In this document: piece after piece, positions 27,430-36,274 of the stretch
How positions within the stretch are numbered: the first letter of the stretch is position 1
Layout of the letters: each line of letters opens with the position of its first letter
NCBI GenBank assembly: GCA_030681475.1
Contig: JAUXWT010000055.1
Coordinates: forward strand, 68,914 to 132,913
Direction of reading: 5' to 3'
DNA length: 64,000 nucleotides
From: Bacteroidales bacterium
GTDB lineage: Bacteria > Bacteroidota > Bacteroidia > Bacteroidales > FEN-979
Program-made: the position numbers and the translations under genes
The notes under the pieces: generated by a model
Databases searched by the model: none
Seen by the model: the letters and a program-made list of their open reading frames with translations, nothing else
What the model was told of the DNA's origin: nothing

Positions 27430-28338
27430 ATGAAAAAAATAATTATAACAGTGATGATCATTTTAATTGGCCTTGGTGGTTTTTCACAAAGTATCCACCT
27501 CACAGGAGATGATGGCAATGGATATTATAGCGGCAAATTGGGAATCGGGATAGCCTCTCCTGTTTATAAATTAGATGTCGTGGGTACGAATGGTCCACGC
27601 TTAAGGGTTTACAGTCAGGATGGATATTTTGCCGGTATGCTCGCTAAAAACAGCACACACGAATATTTCATCGGCGTTCAGGGAACCTGGGAGGCAAACG
27701 GGGGCACAAACTCCGGCTTCCATATTTATGATAATACAGTGGGCGCCCGCAGGATGGTTATCGATGCTATTGGAAACATGGGCGTAGGCACCTCTGCACC
27801 GGATGCCAGGCTGCATGTTGGGGGAACCTTTAAATAAGTTGATGGGTCACAAGGTGCAGATAAGGTGTTAACATCTGATGCCGACGGACTTGCAAGTTGG
27901 TCGTACCCTGTCATGAGTTCTGCAAAGGAGGAATCAATAAAGGAATTGAAAGAAGCGGTTGATTATTTGCGATTGGAGAATAATGAGCTGAGATCGCAAA
28001 TCAATTCGTTGAGTGATTGTGTTCAATCACTATGCAACAACCAGTTAAAATCGTCAGGGGCAGTTAAAATCAACGAAAACACACTCTTCCAAAACCAACC
28101 GAATCCTTTTAACCAGTCAACTGTGATCCGTTACCAGTTAACATCCAATTCAAATAATGTAAAGATTGTTATCCGTGATCTGAATGGACGGCCAATTAAA
28201 TCAATAATGATAAACGAGACTGGCCAAGGCCGGGTTACCCTTAATTCAAGTGAACTGATGCATGGTACCTACACTTACACATTGATGATTGATAACGAAA
28301 ATATTGATACCAAATTAATGGTGGTTACCAGGGAGTGA
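27430..28338 (+). pseudogene. T9SS-tail secreted/tail-fiber-like protein interrupted by in-frame TAA at 27835-27837
   Basis: Signal peptide MKKIIITVMIILIGLGGFSQS; reading continues in frame through TAA: ...HVGGTFK*VDGSQGADKVLTSDADGLASW...; second part ends with a T9SS tail 'FQNQPNPFNQSTVIRYQL'. Confidence 0.75.
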
Positions 28339-28446
28339 TATCAGTTTATCCCGCAGCCAGCGCCTTGCCTATATGAAATCCAACGAAGACGGTATCATAT
28401 TTTTTCTATTTTTGTAAACTGATAATTTTCACTAATACAACTATTT

Positions 28447-28647
28447 ATGAAATCACTATTAACATGGGCTTCATGGTTGGTTGCAGTTGTGTCAACCTAC
28501 CTCATCACGATGGGTTGTCTGGGATATTTGCTGGGAAATATACAGATCTTTAACGTCAGATATACGACGTACCTTTCATTTGGCGGATACTTTGTTTTAT
28601 TGGCCATCATGGTTATCCTGTTAAAAATTTCTTATCAGAAAAAATAA
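28447..28647 (+). CDS. Small hypothetical membrane protein (two TM segments)
   Basis: 66 aa, hydrophobic; preceded by TATTTTTG-like promoter at ~28408. Confidence 0.5.
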   Translation: MKSLLTWASWLVAVVSTYLITMGCLGYLLGNIQIFNVRYTTYLSFGGYFVLLAIMVILLKISYQKK

Positions 28648-28657
28648 TAAAACAAAC

Positions 28658-29908
28658 ATGAAACATAAAGGAATCCGCATCCGGTTGTACTTGGTAATTG
28701 CTTGTTCAGTGATCATTTCCTTGATTTCATGTAAAAAGAGTGTTGAGGAACCTGCACAGAACAAACAATGGCTGATGACCATCAATTTCACAGATGATTT
28801 TATTAATCCAAAGTTGAAGGCCATTATCTTCATTTCCGACAGAAATGGCAACACGCTGATTGACACCTTGATATCAGGGAATCCCCGGCTTGTTCTGCAT
28901 ACTGTAAAGAACGTCCTCCCCCCATTCCAGGTCACCGTGGTCAAATGGGAACCCGATATGCACAACTTCCTGGTAACCATCAATACCTACCGGGAAGTTA
29001 TGCCCGCGGAATGGACCATTAAGGGAACGCGACTGGTATCAACCGGTGAAGCCATTGTTAATCTGCAAAACGTTCCTGCTCATTCCGGCCCGATCCTTTA
29101 CTCAAATCTTGGTCATTCAAACCTGACATTTTCAACAACCGGGAGCAACCATCCTGTTTATAAAATCCCTGATGATTTGTATGTAAGGTTAAACACTGCA
29201 TCAGGACCCTTATTTAAATGGCGCTACGGTTTAGAATCCGGCGGTGTTTATAACGTTGATCTTACTGATATGGAATCTGCGGTGACTCATACTATCCATT
29301 TTCCTTTACCGGCACAGGATTTCCATGTAAAGGTTTTCGGTTATCGCAATACCAGTGAACCTAACAGCCTTCCGTTGGTTACCGATGAACTTTTAGGCGA
29401 CGGAACCAAGGCAGATTCGGTGAGGGTAAGTTACCCTCCTTCTGTTTTCAATAGTTTCCGTACCTCAATTGAAATGATCGAATCATGGACATCTTCTTCG
29501 AGATTCGCCTATACGGTATCCGGTCAGATCCCTGATTCATTTGTCAAAATAAATGCCACCGTCTCCGATATCCGCGACGACGGCAAATCGGCAACTTTTA
29601 AAACCAGTGGTTTATACTCAGTTACTACAGCAAAATGGAAATATCAGGATTTGGAAAACCTTGCTTTTGACTGGACAGTATTGGGCCCGGATACGCTTAC
29701 AACCATAACGTTGCCATCGTTACCTTCCACAATGAAAATGATGTTCCCCACCCTTTCAACCGACTCCCTTCGATTGTACCAGGTTGAACTTATCCATTAC
29801 CCGGTTTTGACTTCCTGGCCCGAATACCTGCAAATAGAATTCAATCCGGCTGATCCGGGTAAAAAATCCTATTTAGAATCAAGCGCGGTAAGAACACAGT
29901 TCGATTAA
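28658..29908 (+). CDS. Hypothetical lipoprotein
   Basis: 'LVIACSVIISLISCKKSVEEP' lipobox; 416 aa. Confidence 0.75.
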   Translation: MKHKGIRIRLYLVIACSVIISLISCKKSVEEPAQNKQWLMTINFTDDFINPKLKAIIFISDRNGNTLIDTLISGNPRLVLHTVKNVLPPFQVTVVKWEPDMHNFLVTINTYREVMPAEWTIKGTRLVSTGEAIVNLQNVPAHSGPILYSNLGHSNLTFSTTGSNHPVYKIPDDLYVRLNTASGPLFKWRYGLESGGVYNVDLTDMESAVTHTIHFPLPAQDFHVKVFGYRNTSEPNSLPLVTDELLGDGTKADSVRVSYPPSVFNSFRTSIEMIESWTSSSRFAYTVSGQIPDSFVKINATVSDIRDDGKSATFKTSGLYSVTTAKWKYQDLENLAFDWTVLGPDTLTTITLPSLPSTMKMMFPTLSTDSLRLYQVELIHYPVLTSWPEYLQIEFNPADPGKKSYLESSAVRTQFD

Positions 29909-29994
29909 TGCGTGGTAAAGCAACGGCGCTACATGGAAAGACAGGTAGCGCAACGATTTATTTCATAACTTCGCAGTCCAAATCGTAATTCAGT

Positions 29995-31086
29995 ATGCCA
30001 TTAAAATGCGGAATAATCGGACTGACAGGTTCAGGTAAAACCACCTTATTTAATTGTATCTCAAACAACCGCGCCGAAACACATGCGGCAGCTTTTTCCG
30101 GCACCAAATCCAATCTCGGGATAATGAATGTCCCTGATGCCCGTCTCCAGGCCATCGATAAGATCATCAAATCGGTGAAAGTGATTCAGACTACAATTGA
30201 AATGGTTGACATTCCAGGCCTTACCAAAGGCGGAAGCCAGACAGAAGGGAATAAATTTTTGTCTGATATACGCAACGTTGATGCCCTGATCCATGTGATC
30301 AGGTGCTTTGACGACCCGCAACTGCCACATCTAGAAGGCTCCGTTAATGCTGTTCGCGACAGGGAAATTGTCGATCTTGAACTGCAGATCAAAGACCTTG
30401 AATCAGTTGAAAAAAAGATCGTACGGACAGAAAAGTTGATAAAGGCCGGTGATAAGGATGCAAAACATGGGCTCGAAGTACTGCATGTTTTAAAATCTCA
30501 TCTTGAATCATTCCAGTCGGCACGTACCGCTCCGATCTCCATCGATAACCGACGATTTTTGGAAGACATGTTCCTGCTTAGCGATAAACCGGTGATGTAT
30601 GTCTGCAATGTTGACGATGCTTCGGCCACCATAGGAAATGATTATTCCAACAGGTTTATTGAATCAATTAAGGACCAGGGTGCAGAAGTTTTAGTGATTG
30701 CTGCCAGATTAGAATCAGAAATTGCAGAACTTGAAAGTGAGGAAGACCGCCTGATGTTTCTCTCCGACGCAGGGTTACCTGAACCCGGGGTCAACAGGCT
30801 TGTACGCGTCGCGTTCCACCTGCTCGACCTGCAGTGTTTTTTCACCGCCGGCCCGAAAGAGGTTCGTGCATGGACCATTAAAAAAGGCATGACAGCGCCC
30901 CAGGCTTCCGGGGTCATACACAGCGACCTTGAGCGTGGATTTATCAGGGCGGAGGTGATGAAATATGATGATTTCATTACATTTGGCTCCGAACACGCCT
31001 GCAAGGAACATGGTAAACTCATGGTTGAGGGGAAAAACTATATTGTCGGAGACGGGGATATTTTACACATTCGGTTTAATGTTTAG
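29995..31086 (+). CDS. YchF/OLA1-like GTPase with DUF933/TGS C-terminus (variant P-loop)
   Basis: 'MPLKCGIIGLTGSGKTTLFNCISNN', 'VDIPGLTKGGSQTEGNKFLSDIRNVDALIHVIRCFDD', C-terminal 'VRAWTIKKGMTAPQASGVIHSDLERGFIRAEVMKYDDF'. Confidence 0.88.
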   Translation: MPLKCGIIGLTGSGKTTLFNCISNNRAETHAAAFSGTKSNLGIMNVPDARLQAIDKIIKSVKVIQTTIEMVDIPGLTKGGSQTEGNKFLSDIRNVDALIHVIRCFDDPQLPHLEGSVNAVRDREIVDLELQIKDLESVEKKIVRTEKLIKAGDKDAKHGLEVLHVLKSHLESFQSARTAPISIDNRRFLEDMFLLSDKPVMYVCNVDDASATIGNDYSNRFIESIKDQGAEVLVIAARLESEIAELESEEDRLMFLSDAGLPEPGVNRLVRVAFHLLDLQCFFTAGPKEVRAWTIKKGMTAPQASGVIHSDLERGFIRAEVMKYDDFITFGSEHACKEHGKLMVEGKNYIVGDGDILHIRFNV

Positions 31087-31091
31087 CCGGT

Positions 31092-32177
31092 ATGCTTGAG
31101 CCTGTCGAAAAAATTTTCGAAAAAAAATATCTCACCAAAGAAGATATTATCAATCTTCTCAATACAAGCGGCAAAGAACGCCTGTCCCTTTTCCAGAAAG
31201 CAAAAGATGTTAAATCTTCCATCCTGGGTAAAAAAGTTTATTTCAGGGGATTGATCGAATATTCAAATTATTGTAAAAAAAACTGTTATTACTGTGGAAT
31301 CCGTGCCGGCAACAGCCGGTATTCAAGGTATCGTATGACCGATGACGAGGTGCTGGAAGCCGTTAAATATGCTTATATTAATGAATATGCTTCCATCGTG
31401 ATCCAATCCGGGGAACAGACCAACAAAGCCTTCATATCAAAAATAGAATCGCTTCTGCGGAGAATTCATCAGCGAACCGGTGGAAATATCCATGTAACCC
31501 TTTCATTGGGTGAACAGACCGAAGAAACCTACCTGCGATGGTTTGATGCCGGTGCACACCGGTATCTCCTGCGCATTGAAGTGTCCAATCCCGGATTATA
31601 TCTGAAACTCCACCCGAACAACCAGCTTCATGGTTACAACCGCCGACTGGATGCCTTGGCATCACTACGTAAAACAGGGTACCAGGTAGGTACCGGCGTA
31701 ATGATCGGGTTGCCCTTTCAAACAGTTTCAGACCTTGCCGATGACCTGATCTTTTTTCGCCAACTGGACATCGATATGGCTGGCATGGGTCCTTATATCG
31801 AACATGTTGACACCCCGTTATACAAATATCGCGATGAACTGTTACCCTTGAAAAACCGGTTTGAACTGTCATTGAAAATGGTTGCCATTTTAAGGATCAT
31901 GATGCAAAATATAAACATTGCCGCCACAACAGCCATGCAGACCATCGACCCTCAGGGACGGGAAAAAGCCCTGATGGTTGGCGCCAACGTGATCATGCCC
32001 AACCTTACGCCTGTAAAATACCGTCAGGATTATCTTCTGTATGAAAATAAACCCTGTCTCGACGAAGAAGCCGAGGAGTGTAAAAGCTGCCTGGAAGCCA
32101 GAATCCATATGGCTGGTGATGAAATCGGTTATGGGGAGTGGGGAGATTCAAAACACTATTCTAACAGGACCCTTTGA
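31092..32177 (+). CDS. hydE: [FeFe]-hydrogenase maturation radical SAM protein HydE
   Basis: 'EYSNYCKKNCYYCGIRAGNSRYSRYRMTDDEVLEA' CxxxCxxC and HydE/BioB-like architecture; 'MAGMGPYIEHVDTPL'. Confidence 0.88.
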   Translation: MLEPVEKIFEKKYLTKEDIINLLNTSGKERLSLFQKAKDVKSSILGKKVYFRGLIEYSNYCKKNCYYCGIRAGNSRYSRYRMTDDEVLEAVKYAYINEYASIVIQSGEQTNKAFISKIESLLRRIHQRTGGNIHVTLSLGEQTEETYLRWFDAGAHRYLLRIEVSNPGLYLKLHPNNQLHGYNRRLDALASLRKTGYQVGTGVMIGLPFQTVSDLADDLIFFRQLDIDMAGMGPYIEHVDTPLYKYRDELLPLKNRFELSLKMVAILRIMMQNINIAATTAMQTIDPQGREKALMVGANVIMPNLTPVKYRQDYLLYENKPCLDEEAEECKSCLEARIHMAGDEIGYGEWGDSKHYSNRTL

Positions 32178-33583
32178 TGATATATGAAAATGTAGAGATC
32201 ATTGATGCCGGCGCTGAAGGAAAGGCAGTCGGTAAAATCAATGAAAAGATCATATTTGTGCCTTTTGTCGTACCGGGTGATGTCGTAGATATCCAGATAA
32301 CCCGGAAGAAAAGAAAGTATCTTGAAGGGAAGGCAGTGAAATTTCATAAATATTCTTCCAAAAGGATTGAACCACACTGTTCGCATTTCGGACTTTGCGG
32401 AGGGTGTCGCTGGCAGAACATGAAATATGAGGAACAACTTTTCTATAAGCAGAAACAGGTATATGAGAGCTTCGTCAGGATAGGTAAACTGGAAAATCCG
32501 GTGATCCTGCCCATCCTCCCTTCACCTAAAACGAGGTATTACAGGAACAAATTAGATTATACGTTTTCAAATCACCGGTGGCTCACTGATGAAGACCGGA
32601 ATGTTGAGATGAGCCCCGCCAGCGCCAATGCACTTGGATTTCATGTTCCTCAATTCTTCGACAAAATCGTTGATATACAGGAGTGTTTTCATATGAAAGA
32701 TCCCTCAAACGCCATCCGGAACGCTGCCAGAACATATGCCGTGGATCATGACCTGACATTTTATGATGTCCGGCTCTGGCAAGGATTTTTACGAAATCTG
32801 ATCATCCGGAATACAGAGGCTGGCGGGCTGATGGTGATCATGGTGGTCAGAAGCCGGGAGGAACACCTGATGCCGATGCTTGATCACCTGGCCGGTCAGT
32901 TTCCCGAGATCACCAGCTTTTATTATGTGATCAACCCCAAACAAAATGATTCGATCCACGACCTTGACTTTAACCTTTTCAAAGGAGATGCATTCATTGT
33001 TGAAAAATTTCCTTCATTTCTGCAAAGCGGGAAGGAGATTGAATTCCGGATCGGCCCCGCCTCTTTTTTCCAGACAAACTCGTTCCAGGCAGTAAACCTT
33101 TACCGGATTGCAGCGGAACTGGCCGACTTCAAAGGGCATGAACTTGTGTATGACCTATATACAGGCACCGGGACCATTGCGAATTACATAGCCCCTTATG
33201 TTAAAAAAGTAATCGGTATTGAATCTGTTGCTTCTGCAATTGCAGACGCAGAGGTCAATTCCAGCATCAACGGCATTTCCAACACAACTTTTTTTGCCGG
33301 AGAAGCTGAAAAACTATTGACGCCTGAGTTTATCAATTCACAGGGAAAACCTGATATCGTCATCACCGACCCGCCGAGGAATGGCATGCACGATAAGGTG
33401 GTGAAAACCATTATTGAGGTGCGACCCCAAAAGGTGGTATATGTCAGTTGCAACCCAGCTACCCAGGCCAGGGATATCGCGTTACTGAGTGAATATTACG
33501 GCATGGAAAGCTGCCAACCTGTCGATATGTTCCCGCATACGCAGCATGTAGAGAATATTGCCTTGCTAAAAACCAGGTATTAA
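32174..33583 (+). CDS. rlmD: 23S rRNA (uracil-C5)-methyltransferase RlmD/RumA
   Basis: TRAM-like N-terminus, 'CGGCRWQNMKYEEQL', 'DLYTGTGTIANYIA', 'ITDPPRNGMHDKVV', 'VYVSCNPATQARDI'. Confidence 0.94.
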   Translation: MMIYENVEIIDAGAEGKAVGKINEKIIFVPFVVPGDVVDIQITRKKRKYLEGKAVKFHKYSSKRIEPHCSHFGLCGGCRWQNMKYEEQLFYKQKQVYESFVRIGKLENPVILPILPSPKTRYYRNKLDYTFSNHRWLTDEDRNVEMSPASANALGFHVPQFFDKIVDIQECFHMKDPSNAIRNAARTYAVDHDLTFYDVRLWQGFLRNLIIRNTEAGGLMVIMVVRSREEHLMPMLDHLAGQFPEITSFYYVINPKQNDSIHDLDFNLFKGDAFIVEKFPSFLQSGKEIEFRIGPASFFQTNSFQAVNLYRIAAELADFKGHELVYDLYTGTGTIANYIAPYVKKVIGIESVASAIADAEVNSSINGISNTTFFAGEAEKLLTPEFINSQGKPDIVITDPPRNGMHDKVVKTIIEVRPQKVVYVSCNPATQARDIALLSEYYGMESCQPVDMFPHTQHVENIALLKTRY

Positions 33584-34095
33584 ACTATAGTTCCCCGGTT
33601 TTGGAACAAAAGAAGAAGCGACTCCATATCGAAGTCCTCGCCTGATACAATAAAATCTGCCTGCTTGTAAAAGGGTTCCCGCTGCGCAAGTTGGGCAACT
33701 ACCCTGGCTTCCAGTTCGTCCGGAATTATATCCTTTAACAACGGTCGTTTTCTTTTGACCATTTTTAACCGGTGCAATAAGGATGGCACTTCCCATAAAA
33801 GGTAGATGGAAGTCCCTGCTTTTTTTATTACCTCCATGTTATCGAAAAAACACGGCGTACCTCCACCTGTTGAGATAATAATATTTTCAAGTTTGATAGT
33901 TTCGAGTAGTAGCGATCGTTCGATTTGACGAAAGATCCCTTCATCATATTTTTCAAAAAAATCAAGGATACTGATACGGTATCGTTCTTCAAACAGGAAG
34001 TCAAGGTCAAGAAACCGGTAATCCAGTTTTTCAGCCAACAGCCGGCCAAGATTCGATTTTCCTGAAGCCATATATCCAATAAGGTAGATGCGCAT
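33580..34095 (-). CDS. aroK: Shikimate kinase
   Basis: 'LIGYMASGKSNLGRLLAEKLDYRFLDLDFLFEE', 'IISTGGGTPCF', 'RKRPLLK'. Confidence 0.92.
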   Translation of the reverse strand: MRIYLIGYMASGKSNLGRLLAEKLDYRFLDLDFLFEERYRISILDFFEKYDEGIFRQIERSLLLETIKLENIIISTGGGTPCFFDNMEVIKKAGTSIYLLWEVPSLLHRLKMVKRKRPLLKDIIPDELEARVVAQLAQREPFYKQADFIVSGEDFDMESLLLLFQNRGTIV

Positions 34096-34121
34096 GGCAG
34101 TAAAAATATGAAAAATAATAG

Positions 34122-34129
34122 TACCTTTG
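34122..34129 (+). promoter_or_regulatory. Bacteroidota -7 element TACCTTTG upstream of DUF1573 gene
   Basis: TAnnTTTG match 23 nt before ATG 34152. Confidence 0.6.
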
Positions 34130-34151
34130 CACCGCTCTTATCATTGACTAT

Positions 34152-34631
34152 ATGAATGCCGGGAAATTCAGCGTTATTTTACCATTAATCATCCTTTTGA
34201 TCTTATCCGGTTGTAAATCCGATATACAGACCAGAGAACGAACGATTCCAACTGATGTGGTTAACAATCCGAATTCAGCCAGTGGAAATAATGACAAAGG
34301 TTCACTTCCAATTATCACATTTGAGGAGAGTGAACACGATTTCGGCCGGATCATTGAAGGTGAAACAGTCTCATTTTCATTCAAGTTTTCAAACACCGGA
34401 AAATCGGATCTGATCATTGCAGAGGTTACTTCATCCTGTGGCTGTACAGTTCCCTCCTACCCAAAAACTCCAATCCGGCCTGGTGAGACCGGTGTGGTAA
34501 AAATTGCTTTTAACAGTAATGGCAGACGCGGATTCCAGTCAAAGGATGTTGTTGTGGTGTCAAACACACAACCCAACACCACAGTGATCAGGATCAAGGC
34601 ACAGGTGGTAAATCCGGGAACAGAAAAATAA
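34152..34631 (+). CDS. DUF1573 domain lipoprotein
   Basis: 'EHDFGRIIEGETVSFSFKFSNTGKSDLIIAEVTSSCGCTVPSYPKTPIRPGETG' DUF1573 hallmark. Confidence 0.92.
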   Translation: MNAGKFSVILPLIILLILSGCKSDIQTRERTIPTDVVNNPNSASGNNDKGSLPIITFEESEHDFGRIIEGETVSFSFKFSNTGKSDLIIAEVTSSCGCTVPSYPKTPIRPGETGVVKIAFNSNGRRGFQSKDVVVVSNTQPNTTVIRIKAQVVNPGTEK

Positions 34632-34696
34632 ATAGCGAAATATAAAATCTCATAATCGTAATTCACATAATCGTAAATCGTAAATCGTAAAGCAGT

Positions 34697-35026
34697 ATGA
34701 CAAACCTATTGAGTATTCTATTGATGGCTCCGCAGGGCCAGGGTGGCGATCAGAGCGGCTGGTATTCATTTTTACCCCTCATCCTGATCATTGTAGTCTT
34801 TTACTTCTTTTTCATTCGTCCGCAAATGAAACGGTCAAAAGACCAGAAAAAGTTCAAAGAAAGTCTGCAAAAGGGGCAGAAAGTAATCACTATCGGGGGT
34901 ATTCATGGCAGAATTGTTGAAATTCAGGAGACAACGGTGACCATCGAAGTTGAGAACAGTGTCAGGCTGCGTTTGGAAAAAACCGCTGTAGCAATGGATA
35001 ATACCCAAACTATCGAAGCAAAGTAA
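34697..35026 (+). CDS. yajC: Preprotein translocase subunit YajC
   Basis: 'FYFFFIRPQMKRSKDQKKFKESLQKGQKVITIGGIHGRI'. Confidence 0.95.
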   Translation: MTNLLSILLMAPQGQGGDQSGWYSFLPLILIIVVFYFFFIRPQMKRSKDQKKFKESLQKGQKVITIGGIHGRIVEIQETTVTIEVENSVRLRLEKTAVAMDNTQTIEAK

Positions 35027-35046
35027 CGCATTTAAATCCTCAACCG

Positions 35047-35640
35047 ATGAACCCCGATTTGTTTGAATTCATCGGAAATGTCAGGCAACGCCGCACCAGA
35101 AAGTTCAGGAACCAATTTTACGTTTTCCTGGTTTGTTTGTTGCTTTCTATATTTATCTGGACTTTAGTTCGGCTTTCCAAGGAATATTATTATTCAATCG
35201 AGTATCATCTAACCTATACACAGGTTCCCGCCAACCTTAGGATGGTTGCGACTTCCGATTCAACCATTAACCTCAGAATAAGATTACAGGGATTCGATTT
35301 TTTTTCTGAACAATTTATTTCCAGACAGCATCGTGAGTATGAAGTAAGTTTACGAAATATCCGGTTACAGAATCCCGGTGGCCGTACTTTGGGATATTTA
35401 CTGACCAACCGGATTGGAAAGGAAATTATTTCACAAACGAATTTCCCCAGTGAGGTCTATCTTGTTTCACCAGACACGCTTTTTTTTGAATTCGAGAAGT
35501 TAACCGGAAGAAAACCAACACAGAATTTAAAACTTGAGACAATCCCTAAGATGACTGTTCAAAAGGACACTTTGATTAATCACCCAAATAGCGCTGTTAA
35601 ACAATCTTTTATCAAGAAAAATCATTCCAAAAACAAATAA
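35047..35640 (+). CDS. YbbR/CdaR-like membrane-anchored protein
   Basis: N-terminal TM, YbbR-like segment; located between yajC and coaE as in other Bacteroidota. Confidence 0.65.
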   Translation: MNPDLFEFIGNVRQRRTRKFRNQFYVFLVCLLLSIFIWTLVRLSKEYYYSIEYHLTYTQVPANLRMVATSDSTINLRIRLQGFDFFSEQFISRQHREYEVSLRNIRLQNPGGRTLGYLLTNRIGKEIISQTNFPSEVYLVSPDTLFFEFEKLTGRKPTQNLKLETIPKMTVQKDTLINHPNSAVKQSFIKKNHSKNK

Positions 35641-35644
35641 TTGG

Positions 35645-36274
35645 ATGCTTAAAATCGGACTAACAGGAAACATCGGTAGTGGGAAGACAGTGGTATCTGA
35701 TGTTTTTTCGACACTGGATATTCCGGTTTATCACTCGGATGAAGAGTCAAAAAAATTCCTGACAGATCCTTCTGTAAAAAATGAAATTGTAAAGCACTTC
35801 GGTTATGGCATTCTAACAAATGGACATGAAATAAACAGGAGATCACTTGCTTCCATCGTTTTTTCAGATAACCGGGCGCTGAATCTGTTGAATTCCATTC
35901 TCCATCCCAGAGTTAAATCAGACTTCCGGACCTGGGCTTCCCTGCATTCTGAAAAGCCCTATGTGATCCAGGAAGCAGCGATAATTTTTGAAAGCGGTTT
36001 CCGTCCTGAATTTGATTATATAATTCAAGTGACTTGTCCCAAAGAGACAGCCATCGAACGTATCGTAAAAAGAGATAAAATTGACAGACATTCGATGTTA
36101 CTCCGGATGCAGTTTCAAATGGATGAAGAAGAAAAGACACATCTTTCTGATTTCGTGATCCGCAATGATGGATCGGAAATGATTATCCCTCAGGTTCTTT
36201 CCATCCATAAACAACTTTTAGAGATTGGCCCGAAGCGCAACGATGACGTTTCTCCCGGGGCTGCTGATGCCTGA
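35645..36274 (+). CDS. coaE: Dephospho-CoA kinase
   Basis: 'KIGLTGNIGSGKTVVSDVFSTLDIPVYHSDEESKK', 'VIQEAAIIFESGF'. Confidence 0.93.
   Translation: MLKIGLTGNIGSGKTVVSDVFSTLDIPVYHSDEESKKFLTDPSVKNEIVKHFGYGILTNGHEINRRSLASIVFSDNRALNLLNSILHPRVKSDFRTWASLHSEKPYVIQEAAIIFESGFRPEFDYIIQVTCPKETAIERIVKRDKIDRHSMLLRMQFQMDEEEKTHLSDFVIRNDGSEMIIPQVLSIHKQLLEIGPKRNDDVSPGAADA

Noticed and set aside
34652-34691. ATCGTAA repeat as an origin (DnaA box/iteron) region
   Set aside because: Copies occur at several unrelated gene borders and no replication genes are near; more consistent with dispersed microsatellites.
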